Positions 12,895-23,101 of a stretch of 42,850 nucleotides of DNA are shown piece by piece. The translations under genes and the position numbers were made by a program. The notes under the pieces were generated by a model. It was not told the origin of the DNA. It ran no database searches and was given only the letters and a program-made list of their open reading frames with translations. Numbering within the stretch: the first letter of the stretch is position 1; the number at the start of each line of letters is the position of its first letter. This DNA comes from Pelagibacterales bacterium SAG-MED31 (GTDB lineage Bacteria; Pseudomonadota; Alphaproteobacteria; HIMB59; GCA-002718135): positions 1 through 42,850 of the forward strand of contig JACWEB010000006.1 of assembly GCA_014653715.1 (NCBI GenBank), given 5' to 3'.

Positions 12895-13310
12895 TGAACA
12901 TGCTTTCTCCAAAAAAAACTAAGTTTAGAAAACAGTTTAAAGGAAGAATTCATGGTAATTCTAAGGGAAATTATGCTCTAAACTATGGAAGTTTTGGTTT
13001 AAAAGCTTTGCAACCAGAGAGAATTACATCAAGACAGATTGAGTCTGCGAGAAAAGCCATAACAAGACATTTAAAAAGAGCTGGAAAAATGTGGATTAGA
13101 ATATTTCCTGATGTGCCAGTTTCGAAAAAACCTGCTGAAGTTAGGATGGGTAAAGGCAAAGGTTCAAATGAGTATTGGGCTTGTCGTGTTAAACCAGGAA
13201 GAATTATGTTTGAAATTGATGGTGTAAATGTAACTGATGCTAAGAAGGCAATGTCTTTAGCTGCTGCCAAGCTTCCAATTAAGTGTAAATTTGTTGAAAG
13301 AAATATATGA
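12894..13310 (+). CDS. rplP: 50S ribosomal protein L16
   Basis: [24 protein letters not shown]...[25 protein letters not shown]. Confidence 0.98.
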   Translation: MNMLSPKKTKFRKQFKGRIHGNSKGNYALNYGSFGLKALQPERITSRQIESARKAITRHLKRAGKMWIRIFPDVPVSKKPAEVRMGKGKGSNEYWACRVKPGRIMFEIDGVNVTDAKKAMSLAAAKLPIKCKFVERNI

Positions 13311-13483
13311 TAGAGAATAAATTAAAAAATCCTGAAGTAAAAAAACTAAGAGCAGAAGTTGTGGATCTCAAAAGATCTCTTATGAATCTTAGGTTTCAAA
13401 AATCAACTGGTCAACTAGAAAAAACTGCTGAAATAAAAAAAAACAAGAATAAAGATAGCAAGACTAAAAACAAATATGAGTAA
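13307..13483 (+). CDS. rpmC: 50S ribosomal protein L29 (small, divergent C-terminus)
   Basis: Missed by the supplied ORF track. Translation [59 protein letters not shown]29 core [21 protein letters not shown] overlap with rplP; located between rplP and rpsQ. Confidence 0.92.
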   Translation: MIENKLKNPEVKKLRAEVVDLKRSLMNLRFQKSTGQLEKTAEIKKNKNKDSKTKNKYE

Positions 13484-13500
13484 AATTCTAGGAGAGCAAA

Positions 13501-13746
13501 ATGCCTAAAAGAATATTATCTGGTACAGTTATTTCATCAAACTCAAATAAAACCATAGTCGTTAAGGTTACAAGAAGGGTAAAACATAAATTATACAAAA
13601 AAATAATCACTTTATCTAAAAATTATCATGTCCATGATGAAGATAATTTATTTAAGAGTGGTGATATAGTAAATATAGTTGAGTCTAAACCAATATCAAA
13701 ATTAAAAAAATGGATAGTTTCAAATAATAATGGTGATCAAAAATGA
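13501..13746 (+). CDS. rpsQ: 30S ribosomal protein S17
   Basis: [36 protein letters not shown]...; position between rpmC and rplN. Confidence 0.97.
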   Translation: MPKRILSGTVISSNSNKTIVVKVTRRVKHKLYKKIITLSKNYHVHDEDNLFKSGDIVNIVESKPISKLKKWIVSNNNGDQK

Positions 13747-14111
13747 TACAAATGCAATCTAACCTTTTCGTTGCTGATAATTCTGGAGCCAGAAGAATTC
13801 AATGTATAAAGGTATTGGGTGGATCTAAGAGAAGATTTGCTTCGATTGGTGACATAATAGTTGTTTCAATTAAAGATGCTATACCACGAGCTAAAGTAAA
13901 AAAAGGTGAGGTTTTTAAAGCAGTAATAGTTAGAACTTCTAAAGCATTTGGGAGATCTGATGGGTCATCAATTAAATTTGATAAAAATGCTGCAGTTCTC
14001 TTGGATAAACAAGAAGAACCTATTGCCACTAGAATTTTTGGCCCAGTTACAAGGGAGCTCAGGACAAAAAAGTTTATGAAAATAATTAGTCTTGCACCTG
14101 AGGTACTTTAA
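13743..14111 (+). CDS. rplN: 50S ribosomal protein L14
   Basis: [27 protein letters not shown]. Confidence 0.99.
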   Translation: MIQMQSNLFVADNSGARRIQCIKVLGGSKRRFASIGDIIVVSIKDAIPRAKVKKGEVFKAVIVRTSKAFGRSDGSSIKFDKNAAVLLDKQEEPIATRIFGPVTRELRTKKFMKIISLAPEVL

Positions 14112-14429
14112 ATGAATATCAAATTTAAAATTAAAAAAGGTGATGAAGTTATTGTTCTTGCTGGTAAAGACAAAGGAAAAAAAGGCAAAATAGTTAAGCT
14201 ACTCCCTAAGTTAAATAAGGCAATAGTATCAGATGTAAATAAAGTAAAAAAACATCAAAAACCTGGAAATAATGAACCTGGAGGAATTGTAGAGAAAGAA
14301 ATGCCTATTCATATTTCTAATTTAAACTTTTTTGATTCAAAATCTAATAAAGGTACAAGAATTGGATTTAAACTTAATAAAGATGGGAAAAAATTAAGAA
14401 TTAATAAAAAAACAGGAACTGAGATTTAG
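14112..14429 (+). CDS. rplX: 50S ribosomal protein L24
   Basis: KKGDEVIVLAGKDKGKKGKI (KOW motif)...GGIVEKEMPIHISNL. Confidence 0.98.
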   Translation: MNIKFKIKKGDEVIVLAGKDKGKKGKIVKLLPKLNKAIVSDVNKVKKHQKPGNNEPGGIVEKEMPIHISNLNFFDSKSNKGTRIGFKLNKDGKKLRINKKTGTEI

Positions 14430-14430
14430 T

Positions 14431-14982
14431 ATGAGCAGACTTTTAGATAACTACAAATCAAATATTATTGGCGATCTTAAAAATAGATTAAGTGTCAGTA
14501 ATATTCACCAAGTTCCTAAAATTACTAAAATTGTAATTAATATGGGTATTGGTGACGCTAAGGATGACTCAAAGTTAATCGATAAGGCGCAAGAGGAATT
14601 ATCATTAATATCTGGCCAAAAGGCAGTTAAAACAAAAGCTAAAAAAGCAATAGCGGGCTTTAAAATTAGAGCTGGTATGGAATTGGGGACTTCAGTAACT
14701 CTTAGAAATAAAAAAATGTATGAATTTTTAGATAGACTAGTCAACATTGCCATTCCTAGAATAAGAGATTTTAGAGGGTTAAATCCTAAAAGTTTTGACG
14801 GAAATGGTAACTATTCTATGGGAATAAAAGAACAAATTATATTTCCTGAAATTAATTATGACAAAATTGACAAAGTAAGGGGTTTGAGCATTACTATTTG
14901 CACATCTGCAAAGAATAATAATGATGCTTTAGAATTACTAAAATGTTTTAACATGCCTTTTTCAGGCGGAGAGGAAAATTAA
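14431..14982 (+). CDS. rplE: 50S ribosomal protein L5
   Basis: NIHQVPKITKIVINMGIGDA...SGQKAVKTKAKKAIAGFKIRAGMELGTSVTLR. Confidence 0.98.
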   Translation: MSRLLDNYKSNIIGDLKNRLSVSNIHQVPKITKIVINMGIGDAKDDSKLIDKAQEELSLISGQKAVKTKAKKAIAGFKIRAGMELGTSVTLRNKKMYEFLDRLVNIAIPRIRDFRGLNPKSFDGNGNYSMGIKEQIIFPEINYDKIDKVRGLSITICTSAKNNNDALELLKCFNMPFSGGEEN

Positions 14983-14987
14983 TTTAA

Positions 14988-15293
14988 ATGGCAAAATTAA
15001 GTTCAGTTCAAAAAAATTTAAATAGATTAAGATTGATTGATAAATTTAGTAATAAAAGAAAAACTCTTAAGAAAAAAATAATGGATAAAAGTATATCTAT
15101 TGAAGAGAGATTGAAGCTTCAAAATAAATTAAATGATCTTCCAAGAAATAGTTCAAACATTAGATATCGAAATAGATGTAAGTTAACTGGAAGAACAAGA
15201 GGAGTTTATAGAAAATTTGGTTTATCAAGAATTAAAATTAGGGAATTATCTATGTCTGGAGATTTACCAGGTATGGTAAAATCAAGTTGGTAG
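14988..15293 (+). CDS. rpsN: 30S ribosomal protein S14 (zinc-independent long form)
   Basis: RYRNRCKLTGRTRGVYRKFGLSRIKIRELSMSGDLPGMVKSSW. Confidence 0.98.
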   Translation: MAKLSSVQKNLNRLRLIDKFSNKRKTLKKKIMDKSISIEERLKLQNKLNDLPRNSSNIRYRNRCKLTGRTRGVYRKFGLSRIKIRELSMSGDLPGMVKSSW

Positions 15294-15302
15294 GAGGAGA
15301 AT

Positions 15303-15701
15303 ATGGCTTTTAATGACTCTTTATCAGATATGTTAGCAAGAATAAAAAATGCTCACAGGGCAAGAAAATCTATAACTTCTTGCTATAAATCAAACCTTAA
15401 TATGAATGTTCTATCAGTCTTAAAAGATGAGGGATATATAAGGGATTTTAAAGATGTAGAGGTTAGAAAAGGAATAAATTCAATACAGATTGATCTTAAA
15501 TATTATAATGGAACTCCGGTTATTAAAAATATTAAAAGAATTTCAAAACCTGGTATTAGGGTTTATTCAAAAATTTCAGATTTACCTAAAACATACGGAG
15601 GTTTAGGTATATCAATTCTTTCAACTCCAATGGGTGTAATGTCTGACAATAAAGCTAGGCAAAAAAATGTAGGTGGTGAAGTTTTGTGTGAGGTTTTCTA
15701 A
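15303..15701 (+). CDS. rpsH: 30S ribosomal protein S8
   Basis: DSLSDMLARIKNAHRA...GGLGISILSTPMGVMSDNKARQKNVGGEVLCEVF. Confidence 0.98.
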   Translation: MAFNDSLSDMLARIKNAHRARKSITSCYKSNLNMNVLSVLKDEGYIRDFKDVEVRKGINSIQIDLKYYNGTPVIKNIKRISKPGIRVYSKISDLPKTYGGLGISILSTPMGVMSDNKARQKNVGGEVLCEVF

Positions 15702-15702
15702 T

Positions 15703-16236
15703 ATGTCAAGAATAGCAAAAAATAGCATCAACATATCAGACAACATTACTTGTAGTTTTGAAAATGGTAACTTTTTAGCAAAAGGCAAACTAGGAGAAAT
15801 GTCTTTAAAAGTTGATGAGTTATTTACTGTTCAAATAAAGGATAAAGAAATTTTTGTATTACCAAAAGATGATAAAGATAAACTTAATCCAAACTGGGGT
15901 ACTACCAGGTCTCTTATATTTAATATTGTGCAAGGTATTGCTGAAGGTTATACAAAAACTTTGGAATTAAATGGAACAGGATACAGAGCGAGTGTCTCAG
16001 GCTCTAAATTAAAATTACAATTAGGTTATAGTCATGATATTAACTATGAAATTCCAAAACAAGTTAAAGCTGAGTGTCCAAAGCAAAATATTATAAAATT
16101 ATCCAGCTTTAATAAAGAAATTCTTGGAGCGACTGCTGCAAAAATACGATCTTATAGAAAACCAGAACCTTTTAAAGGTAAGGGTATAAAGTATGAAAAT
16201 GAGTATATTTTTAGAAAAGAAGGCAAGAAAAAATAA
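15703..16236 (+). CDS. rplF: 50S ribosomal protein L6
   Basis: Start moved from 15673 to ATG 15703 (MSRIAKNSINI...) just after the rpsH stop; EPFKGKGIKYENEYIFRKEGKKK C-terminus. Confidence 0.96.
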   Translation: MSRIAKNSINISDNITCSFENGNFLAKGKLGEMSLKVDELFTVQIKDKEIFVLPKDDKDKLNPNWGTTRSLIFNIVQGIAEGYTKTLELNGTGYRASVSGSKLKLQLGYSHDINYEIPKQVKAECPKQNIIKLSSFNKEILGATAAKIRSYRKPEPFKGKGIKYENEYIFRKEGKKK

Positions 16237-16248
16237 ATTGGCAAAACT

Positions 16249-16584
16249 ATGAATGATAAAAGAACAAAAAGAGTTAGATTTAAACTAAAGCAAGTTTCTA
16301 ACAGAAAGAGATTAACTGTATTTAGATCAAACAAACATCTTTATGCACAAGTCATTGATGATAGTGTTGGCAAAACTCTCGCCAGCGCATCTTCAAAAGA
16401 AAAAAATATTGAAATTGATACTAAGGACAGAAAATCTATAGCTGAAATTATTGGCAAAAATATTGCTCAGAGATCTCTTGAGCAAGGAATTAAAGAAGTA
16501 GCTTTTGATAAAGGTAAATATAAATATCACGGTTTAATTAAAATCCTTGCTGACTCTGCTAGGACTGAAGGATTAATTTTTTGA
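16249..16584 (+). CDS. rplR: 50S ribosomal protein L18
   Basis: RKRLTVFRSNKHLYAQVIDDSVGKTLASASS...YHGLIKILADSARTEGLIF. Confidence 0.98.
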   Translation: MNDKRTKRVRFKLKQVSNRKRLTVFRSNKHLYAQVIDDSVGKTLASASSKEKNIEIDTKDRKSIAEIIGKNIAQRSLEQGIKEVAFDKGKYKYHGLIKILADSARTEGLIF

Positions 16585-16593
16585 GGATACAAT

Positions 16594-17109
16594 ATGTTTG
16601 AAAATGAAAATAAAGATTTTAGTGAGCATTTAGTAACAATAAATAGAGTTGCTAAAGTCGTAAAAGGTGGACGACGTTTTGGTTTTGCTGCAATTATGAT
16701 AGTTGGAGATAATAAAGGTAGAGTAGGTTACGGAACAGGTAAAGCAAAAGAAGTTCCTGAAGCTGTTAGAAAGGCCTCTGAAAATGCAAAAAATAAAATG
16801 ATTAGAGTTTCTTTGAAGGATAATAGAACATTACATCACGATGTAGTTGGCAGATATGGTGCTGGAAAAGTTATCTTGAGATCTGCAGCACCAGGTACTG
16901 GAATTATAGCTGGAGGTGCTATGAGAGCTCTTTTTGAGTCTCTTGGAATTAAAGATGTAGTTGCCAAGTCTACTGGAACTTCTAATCCTCATAACATGCT
17001 AAAGGCTACTTTCGATGCTTTTAAAAAATCAGAATCCCCTAAATCAGTCGCAGCTAAAAGATCAAAAAAAGTCACTGATATTATGAAAAATAAAAAAGCT
17101 GAAGGATAA
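16594..17109 (+). CDS. rpsE: 30S ribosomal protein S5
   Basis: [47 protein letters not shown]. Confidence 0.99.
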   Translation: MFENENKDFSEHLVTINRVAKVVKGGRRFGFAAIMIVGDNKGRVGYGTGKAKEVPEAVRKASENAKNKMIRVSLKDNRTLHHDVVGRYGAGKVILRSAAPGTGIIAGGAMRALFESLGIKDVVAKSTGTSNPHNMLKATFDAFKKSESPKSVAAKRSKKVTDIMKNKKAEG

Positions 17110-17115
17110 TAATTT

Positions 17116-17574
17116 ATGAAAATTAATGAGATACCATCAAGTTTAATTTCTAGCTCTAAACGAAAAAGAAGAGGTAGAGGTGCGGGATCAGGATTAGGCA
17201 AGACCGCAGGAAGAGGCGTTAAAGGTCAAAAGTCTCGATCTGGAGTATCAATCAATGGTTTTGAGGGTGGTCAAATGCCTCTATATAGACGTTTACCAAA
17301 AAGAGGTTTTAAAAATAAATTTAAGAAAAAAATTCAAACAATTAATTTTTCAAAAATCAATACAATTATCTCTAAATATGGAATTGACTCAAATAATATC
17401 AAAGAATCTGATTTGTTTGATAAAAAAATTCTAAATAAATCTAAAGGAAGTTTAAAACTTCTTAATTTTGGAGACCTAAAAGAAACAATTAATATTGAAA
17501 TTTCGTTTGCATCTAAAACCGCAATTGAAAAAATTGAAAAATTAGGTGGAAAAATTAAAATAATAAACAATTAA
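17116..17574 (+). CDS. rplO: 50S ribosomal protein L15
   Basis: [49 protein letters not shown]. Confidence 0.98.
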   Translation: MKINEIPSSLISSSKRKRRGRGAGSGLGKTAGRGVKGQKSRSGVSINGFEGGQMPLYRRLPKRGFKNKFKKKIQTINFSKINTIISKYGIDSNNIKESDLFDKKILNKSKGSLKLLNFGDLKETINIEISFASKTAIEKIEKLGGKIKIINN

Positions 17575-17576
17575 CA

Positions 17577-18917
17577 ATGGCTACAGCAGCAGAAAAACTT
17601 GCAGGAAATTTAAACTTTGGAGCTCTTGGCAAAGCTACAGAGTTAAAAAATAGGCTTTTATTCACTCTAGGTGCATTAATTGTATTTAGGCTTGGAACAT
17701 TTCTTCCAATTCCTGGCATCAATCCTGTTTCACTTCAGCAATTTTTTGAACAACAGTCCTCAGGTATTTTAGGTATATTTGATACCTTTTCTGGTGGTGC
17801 ATTAGGTAGAATGGGAATATTTGCATTAGGAGTAATGCCATATATTTCTTCATCAATAATTATGACACTTATGCAGGGCTCAATACCTTATATGAAAAGT
17901 TTAAAGGAACAAGGTTCGAAAGGGCAAAGGCAACTTCGTCAAATTACAAGATATGTAACTGTTTTAATAGCAGCTTTGCAAGGCTATGGTGTTTCAATTG
18001 GTTTAGAGTCCATGCAAACGGCATATGGAAATATTGTTATAGATCCAGGTCTATTCTTCAGAATTACAACTGTAGTCACATTAGTTGGAGGAACTATCTT
18101 TTTAATGTGGTTAGGAGAGCAGATCAGCTCAAGAGGTGTTGGAAATGGAATATCTTTAATAATCACAGCTGGTATACTTGCTAATTTACCAAGTGCATTT
18201 GTAAGTACTTTGCAACTTGGAAGAACTGGTGAATTAAGCACTATATTTATTTTATCCATTTTAATCCTTATTTTAGGTTTAATTATTTTTATTGTTTTTA
18301 TTGAAAAGGGTCAAAGAAGGTTAATTGTTCAATATCCAAAAAGACAGGTCGGAAATAAAGTTTATGGTGGTCAAAGCTCCCATTTACCACTTAAAATAAA
18401 TACTGCAGGAGTAATACCAGTTATTTTTGCTTCATCTATTTTGCTTCTTCCAAACACAATGTCTGGTTTTGGAGCAGGATCATCTAGTGATATATTTCTA
18501 TTTATTTCAAGCTATCTTGGCAGAGGTCAACCACTTTACTTAGCATTATTTGCAGCCATGATAATTTTCTTTGGGTTCTTTTATACTGGAATTGTTTTTA
18601 ATCCTGATGAACAAGCAGAAAATCTTAGAAAGTATGGTGGATTTATTCCAGGTATTAGGCCTGGTGAGAATACAGCAAAATATATTGATTTTGTATTAAC
18701 AAGATTAACAACTATTGGAACAATTTATCTTGCAGTTGTGGCTCTTTTACCAGAATTTTTAATTTCAAAAACCTCAATTCCATTTTACTTGGGTGGAACA
18801 AGTCTTCTTATTGTTGTGGTTGTAATGATTGATTTTATTAACCAAGTCCAATCGCATTTATTCCAACATCAATATGAGGGTTTATTAAAGAAAACAAAAC
18901 TTAAGGGTAGAAGATAA
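17577..18917 (+). CDS. secY: Preprotein translocase subunit SecY
   Basis: 446 aa multi-TM; FRLGTFLPIPGINP, FSGGALGRMGIFALGVMPYISSSIIMTLM. Confidence 0.99.
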   Translation: MATAAEKLAGNLNFGALGKATELKNRLLFTLGALIVFRLGTFLPIPGINPVSLQQFFEQQSSGILGIFDTFSGGALGRMGIFALGVMPYISSSIIMTLMQGSIPYMKSLKEQGSKGQRQLRQITRYVTVLIAALQGYGVSIGLESMQTAYGNIVIDPGLFFRITTVVTLVGGTIFLMWLGEQISSRGVGNGISLIITAGILANLPSAFVSTLQLGRTGELSTIFILSILILILGLIIFIVFIEKGQRRLIVQYPKRQVGNKVYGGQSSHLPLKINTAGVIPVIFASSILLLPNTMSGFGAGSSSDIFLFISSYLGRGQPLYLALFAAMIIFFGFFYTGIVFNPDEQAENLRKYGGFIPGIRPGENTAKYIDFVLTRLTTIGTIYLAVVALLPEFLISKTSIPFYLGGTSLLIVVVVMIDFINQVQSHLFQHQYEGLLKKTKLKGRR

Positions 18918-18920
18918 TTA

Positions 18921-19493
18921 ATGAAGTTAATATTATTCGGACCACCAGGTTCTGGAAAAGGCACTCAAGCATCTTTACTAAAAAATAAATATAATATTCC
19001 GCATCTTTCAACAGGTGATATATTGAGATCTAAACTTGATGATAATGATGAATTAGCTCTAGAATTAAATAAAATTATGTCAAGTGGCAATCTTGTTCCG
19101 GACACAATTTTAAATCCGATAGTAACTGAAAAACTTCTCAGTGATGAGTGCAAAAATGGTTTTATTTTAGATGGATTTCCAAGAAATATATCACAATCAG
19201 ATTTTCTTATAAATTTTTTAGAGCATAATCAAATAGCAGTTGATTTAGTTATAGATTTTACTGCTGATACAAATACTGTTAAAAATAGAATTTTAGAAAG
19301 ATCTAAAATTGAAAACAGAACTGACGATAACATAGCAGTGATTAAAACAAGATTAAAAAAATATTTTGAAGAAACTAAACCGTTGGCAGATATTTTTAAA
19401 AATAAATATGGGGAAAAGTTTATCGAGATTAATGCTATGCAAGAAATATCTAAAATTCAATCTGATATTGAAAAAAGGGTTAAAAATGCCTAA
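18921..19493 (+). CDS. adk: Adenylate kinase
   Basis: MKLILFGPPGSGKGTQASLL (P-loop), STGDILRS, GFILDGFPRN. Confidence 0.98.
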   Translation: MKLILFGPPGSGKGTQASLLKNKYNIPHLSTGDILRSKLDDNDELALELNKIMSSGNLVPDTILNPIVTEKLLSDECKNGFILDGFPRNISQSDFLINFLEHNQIAVDLVIDFTADTNTVKNRILERSKIENRTDDNIAVIKTRLKKYFEETKPLADIFKNKYGEKFIEINAMQEISKIQSDIEKRVKNA

Positions 19494-19511
19494 ATTTAGG
19501 CCAAAAACTTT

Positions 19512-19534
19512 GTATCAAAGCTTGACTTTGATAC
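19512..19534 (+). promoter_or_regulatory. 9-bp perfect hairpin with an embedded CTTGACTTT -35-like element upstream of rpsM
   Basis: GTATCAAAG (19512-19520), loop CTTGA (19521-19525), CTTTGATAC (19526-19534), in the 89-bp adk-rpsM gap; no U-tract follows. Confidence 0.5.
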
Positions 19535-19582
19535 TCATATTAATGTATGCACCCTCATTCAATTCTTTAATGGACAAATAAT

Positions 19583-19963
19583 ATGGCTAGGATCTCAGGT
19601 GTTAACATTCCAACTGGTAAAAAGATACATATTGCTCTCACTTACATTTTTGGCATTGGTCCAAAAATAGCTAGTGAATTGTGTATCCAAGCATCAATAG
19701 ATAAATCGAAAAGAGTTAATCAGTTGAATGATGATGAGATAAATAAAATAAGAGAAATCATAGATCAAAAACATGTTGTTGAAGGTGATTTGAGAAGAAA
19801 AGTATCAATGGATATTAAAAGGTTAAATGATCTTGGATGTTATAGAGGATTAAGACATAGAAAAAAACTTCCTGTACGTGGACAAAGAACACATACAAAT
19901 GCAAGAACAAGAAAAGGTAAAGCAGTAGCAATTGCCGGTAAGAAAAAAGTAACTAAGGGTTAA
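19583..19963 (+). CDS. rpsM: 30S ribosomal protein S13
   Basis: [26 protein letters not shown]...[24 protein letters not shown]. Confidence 0.99.
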   Translation: MARISGVNIPTGKKIHIALTYIFGIGPKIASELCIQASIDKSKRVNQLNDDEINKIREIIDQKHVVEGDLRRKVSMDIKRLNDLGCYRGLRHRKKLPVRGQRTHTNARTRKGKAVAIAGKKKVTKG

Positions 19964-19964
19964 G

Positions 19965-20351
19965 ATGGCTGATAAGAAAAAAACTAAATCTAAAATTAAA
20001 AAAAAAGTATCTTCTGGAGTAGCTCATGTTGTATCTTCTTTTAATAATACAATAATAACTATTACTGATGAAAATGGTAATGCACTTGCATGGTCCTCTG
20101 CTGGCCATAAAGGATTTAAAGGTTCACGCAAATCCACACCTTATGCTGCACAAATTGCTGCTGAAGATGTTGGTAATAAAGCTAAAGAATATGGTCTAAA
20201 ATCTTTAAAGGTTGAAGTTTCAGGCCCTGGCTCTGGAAGAGAATCAGCACTGAGATCTCTTCAGGCAATCGGATATATTATTACTTCTATTAAAGATGTT
20301 ACGCCAATACCTCATAATGGTTGCAGACCACGTAAGAGAAGAAGAGTTTAA
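19965..20351 (+). CDS. rpsK: 30S ribosomal protein S11
   Basis: [50 protein letters not shown]...[12 protein letters not shown]. Confidence 0.99.
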   Translation: MADKKKTKSKIKKKVSSGVAHVVSSFNNTIITITDENGNALAWSSAGHKGFKGSRKSTPYAAQIAAEDVGNKAKEYGLKSLKVEVSGPGSGRESALRSLQAIGYIITSIKDVTPIPHNGCRPRKRRRV

Positions 20352-20368
20352 ATTACAAGGAGATTATA

Positions 20369-21391
20369 GTGTTACAAAAAAATTGGATGGAATTAATTAA
20401 ACCAAGTAAAATGGATGTAAATGTCCAAAATGACAATAATAAAAAAGGTATATTAATAGCTGAGCCACTAGAGAGAGGATTTGGCTTAACTTTAGGTAAT
20501 GCTATAAGAAGGGTACTTCTATCTTCTTTACAAGGGGCTTCTATAACTTCTGTAAAAATTAAAGGTGTTGTTCATGAATTTTCAACGATACCTGGTGTAA
20601 AAGAAGATTTAACTGATATCTTACTTAATCTTAAGTCAGTAGCCGTTAAGGTTCACTCACCTGGTTTAAAAAAAATGTTTATTAAGTCATCTGGCTCTGG
20701 AGAAATAAGAGCTGGAAATTTTGAAACTGACTCAGAAACTGAAATTATGAATCCTGATCAATTAATAATGACTCTTGATTCAAATGCAGATATTGAAATC
20801 GAAGCAAATATAGAAACGGGCAAAGGTTATGTCTCTGCAGAAGTGGCAGAAGATGAAGATAAAATTATTGGTGAAATTAAATTAGACGCAATGTTCAGTC
20901 CAGTAATTAGGACTTCATACAAAGTTGAAAATAGTAGAGTAGGTCAAGTAACCGATTATGATAAACTAATTTTCGAAGTTGAAACAAATGGAGTAATAAC
21001 ACCTGATGATGCAATTGCTCTTGCAGCTAGAATTTTACAAGATCAGTTGCAACCATTCATAAACTTTGATGAACCTGAAATTCAACAAGACCAAGCATCA
21101 GCAGAAAAACTATCATTTAACACAAATCTCCTTAAAAAAGTTGAAGAGCTCGAATTATCGGTTAGGTCAGCAAATTGTCTCAAGAATGACAATATAATTT
21201 ATATTGGTGATCTAGTTCAAAAATCAGAGTCTGAAATGTTAAGAACTCCAAATTTTGGAAGAAAATCCTTGAATGAAATTAAAGAAGTTTTGCAACAAAT
21301 GGAACTTAATTTAGGTATGTCTGTACCTGATTGGCCACCTGAGAATATCGATGATTTAGCCAAAAAATATGAAGATCCATTTAATAAATAA
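20369..21391 (+). CDS. rpoA: DNA-directed RNA polymerase subunit alpha
   Basis: [60 protein letters not shown]-terminal [16 protein letters not shown]-type domain. Confidence 0.99.
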   Translation: MLQKNWMELIKPSKMDVNVQNDNNKKGILIAEPLERGFGLTLGNAIRRVLLSSLQGASITSVKIKGVVHEFSTIPGVKEDLTDILLNLKSVAVKVHSPGLKKMFIKSSGSGEIRAGNFETDSETEIMNPDQLIMTLDSNADIEIEANIETGKGYVSAEVAEDEDKIIGEIKLDAMFSPVIRTSYKVENSRVGQVTDYDKLIFEVETNGVITPDDAIALAARILQDQLQPFINFDEPEIQQDQASAEKLSFNTNLLKKVEELELSVRSANCLKNDNIIYIGDLVQKSESEMLRTPNFGRKSLNEIKEVLQQMELNLGMSVPDWPPENIDDLAKKYEDPFNK

Positions 21392-21397
21392 TTAGAT

Positions 21398-21832
21398 ATG
21401 AAACACAATATAAAGCATAGAAAATTAAATAGGACTTCTTCTCACAGAAAAGCTCTATTAATGAATTTGTCTAATTCTTTAATAAAACATGAACAAATTA
21501 CAACAACTTTGCCTAAGGCAAAGGAATTAAGACCTTTTGTAGAAAAATTGATATCATTAGGTAAAAAAGGAGATCTAGCCTCAAGAAGAAAATCAATATC
21601 TATTCTTCAAGATGAAAAAATGTCAAAAAAAATTTTTGATACTTTGGCAGATCGTTATAAAGATCGTAGTGGTGGTTATACAAGAATTATAAAGCTAGGC
21701 AATAGATATGGAGATAATGCCCCTACTGCTGTCATAGAACTTGTAGATAGAGATGAAAATGCCAAAGGTCTAGACTCTGGACCTATAATAGAAAAGAAAA
21801 CAACTGAAGAAGATAAACTTCCTCAAAATTAA
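21398..21832 (+). CDS. rplQ: 50S ribosomal protein L17
   Basis: [47 protein letters not shown]. Confidence 0.98.
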   Translation: MKHNIKHRKLNRTSSHRKALLMNLSNSLIKHEQITTTLPKAKELRPFVEKLISLGKKGDLASRRKSISILQDEKMSKKIFDTLADRYKDRSGGYTRIIKLGNRYGDNAPTAVIELVDRDENAKGLDSGPIIEKKTTEEDKLPQN

Positions 21833-21834
21833 AG

Positions 21835-22215
21835 TTGATTAACTTATTACTTGTCACCATTGGTGGATCTATTGGTGCATCAACAAGATTCTTTACGTAC
21901 TTGTTTTTTAAAAACTATTTATTTACTAATTATTTATTTTTAAGTACACTTTTTGTAAATATTATTGGATCTTTTTTTATTGGATTTTTAATTATGCTGA
22001 TGGAAAGTAAAAATATGTCATCTGATTTTATAAAATATTTCTTAATTATTGGTGTTTTAGGATCATTCACAACTTTCTCCTCTTTCTCTTTAGAGAGTAT
22101 AGATTTGTTATTAAGTAAAAAATTTTTACTGGCATTTTCTTATATAATTTTATCATTATCTTTATGCTTAATATTTACATTTATTGGTTTAAATATTAAC
22201 AAACTAATCAATTGA
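21835..22215 (+). CDS. crcB: CrcB/FluC-type fluoride ion channel
   Basis: GGSIGASTRFF...NIIGSFFIGFL...GVLGSFTTFSSFSLE; TTG start, 2 bp after rplQ stop. Confidence 0.92.
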   Translation: MINLLLVTIGGSIGASTRFFTYLFFKNYLFTNYLFLSTLFVNIIGSFFIGFLIMLMESKNMSSDFIKYFLIIGVLGSFTTFSSFSLESIDLLLSKKFLLAFSYIILSLSLCLIFTFIGLNINKLIN

Positions 22216-23099
22216 TAAAAAAAATTAAAATAACTCTAGACTCTGAAGATCAAAGATTAGATAAATTTTTAAAATTTTTTTTTTCTAACTTGTCTCAAAG
22301 TTTTATTGAAAAAAACCTAAGAAAAAAAAATATCTTAGTAAATGACTCAACTGTAAAATCAAAATACTTAGTTAAGGTAAATGATTTAATAATTATAAAA
22401 AATTTTTCTAATAAGATATATTCAGACCATAAACGAAAAAAAAATAAAAATATAATTAATCATGTTGAAACAAAAAAATTTAATGAATCAATATTATACG
22501 AAAATGATAATTTTTTGATAATTGATAAGTGGTGCGGAATATCGACACAAGGTGGAACAAATATAAGTATTTCAATAGATAATATTATAAAAAATATTTC
22601 AATAAATTATAATTTAGTTCATAGACTGGACAAAGAGACATCTGGCTTATTAATTATTGCAAAAAACTTAAAGTATACAAAAATATTTGGTAAACTTTTT
22701 AAATTGCAGCAGATTAAAAAAACCTATTTAGCTCTTTGTGATGGAAAACCTAAGATGAAAGAGTCTTATATTGATTTACTATTGTATAATGATAATCAAA
22801 ATGAGATTAAGACAAAAACCTATTATAAAATCATATCTTATAATCAAAAAACTTCACTTATACAATTTGAGCCAAAGACAGGCAAAAAACACCAGTTAAG
22901 AATAGTTGCTAAAAATCTTGGCTGTTCAATTATAGGGGACAATAAATATAATTTAAATAATGCAAACAGAAGTGAAAACTTAAAATTAAATGCTTATCAA
23001 TTAGAATTTAAGATTGAAAATAATGCTTATATTTTTAGTTCAAAATTACCAAAAGACTTTACTGATTTAATCAAAAAAAAACAAATTATTTTTGCATAG
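22212..23099 (+). CDS. rluC: RluC/RluD-family 23S rRNA pseudouridine synthase
   Basis: N-terminal S4-like domain (DQRLDKFLKFFF), catalytic HRLDKETSGLLIIAKN, GKKHQLRIVAKNLGCSIIGDNKY. Confidence 0.88.
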   Translation: MIKKIKITLDSEDQRLDKFLKFFFSNLSQSFIEKNLRKKNILVNDSTVKSKYLVKVNDLIIIKNFSNKIYSDHKRKKNKNIINHVETKKFNESILYENDNFLIIDKWCGISTQGGTNISISIDNIIKNISINYNLVHRLDKETSGLLIIAKNLKYTKIFGKLFKLQQIKKTYLALCDGKPKMKESYIDLLLYNDNQNEIKTKTYYKIISYNQKTSLIQFEPKTGKKHQLRIVAKNLGCSIIGDNKYNLNNANRSENLKLNAYQLEFKIENNAYIFSSKLPKDFTDLIKKKQIIFA

Positions 23100-23101
23100 T
23101 T

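Noticed and set aside
12983-13270. Antisense ORFs inside ribosomal protein genes (e.g. 12983-13270, 14505-14753, 17984-18259)
   Set aside because: Shadow ORFs opposite rplP, rplE and secY; no independent coding evidence.
19366-19581. 71-aa plus-strand ORF overlapping the adk 3' end and the adk-rpsM gap
   Set aside because: Out of frame with adk for most of its length; the remainder covers the hairpin/promoter region; no L36 (rpmJ) or other known small protein motif.
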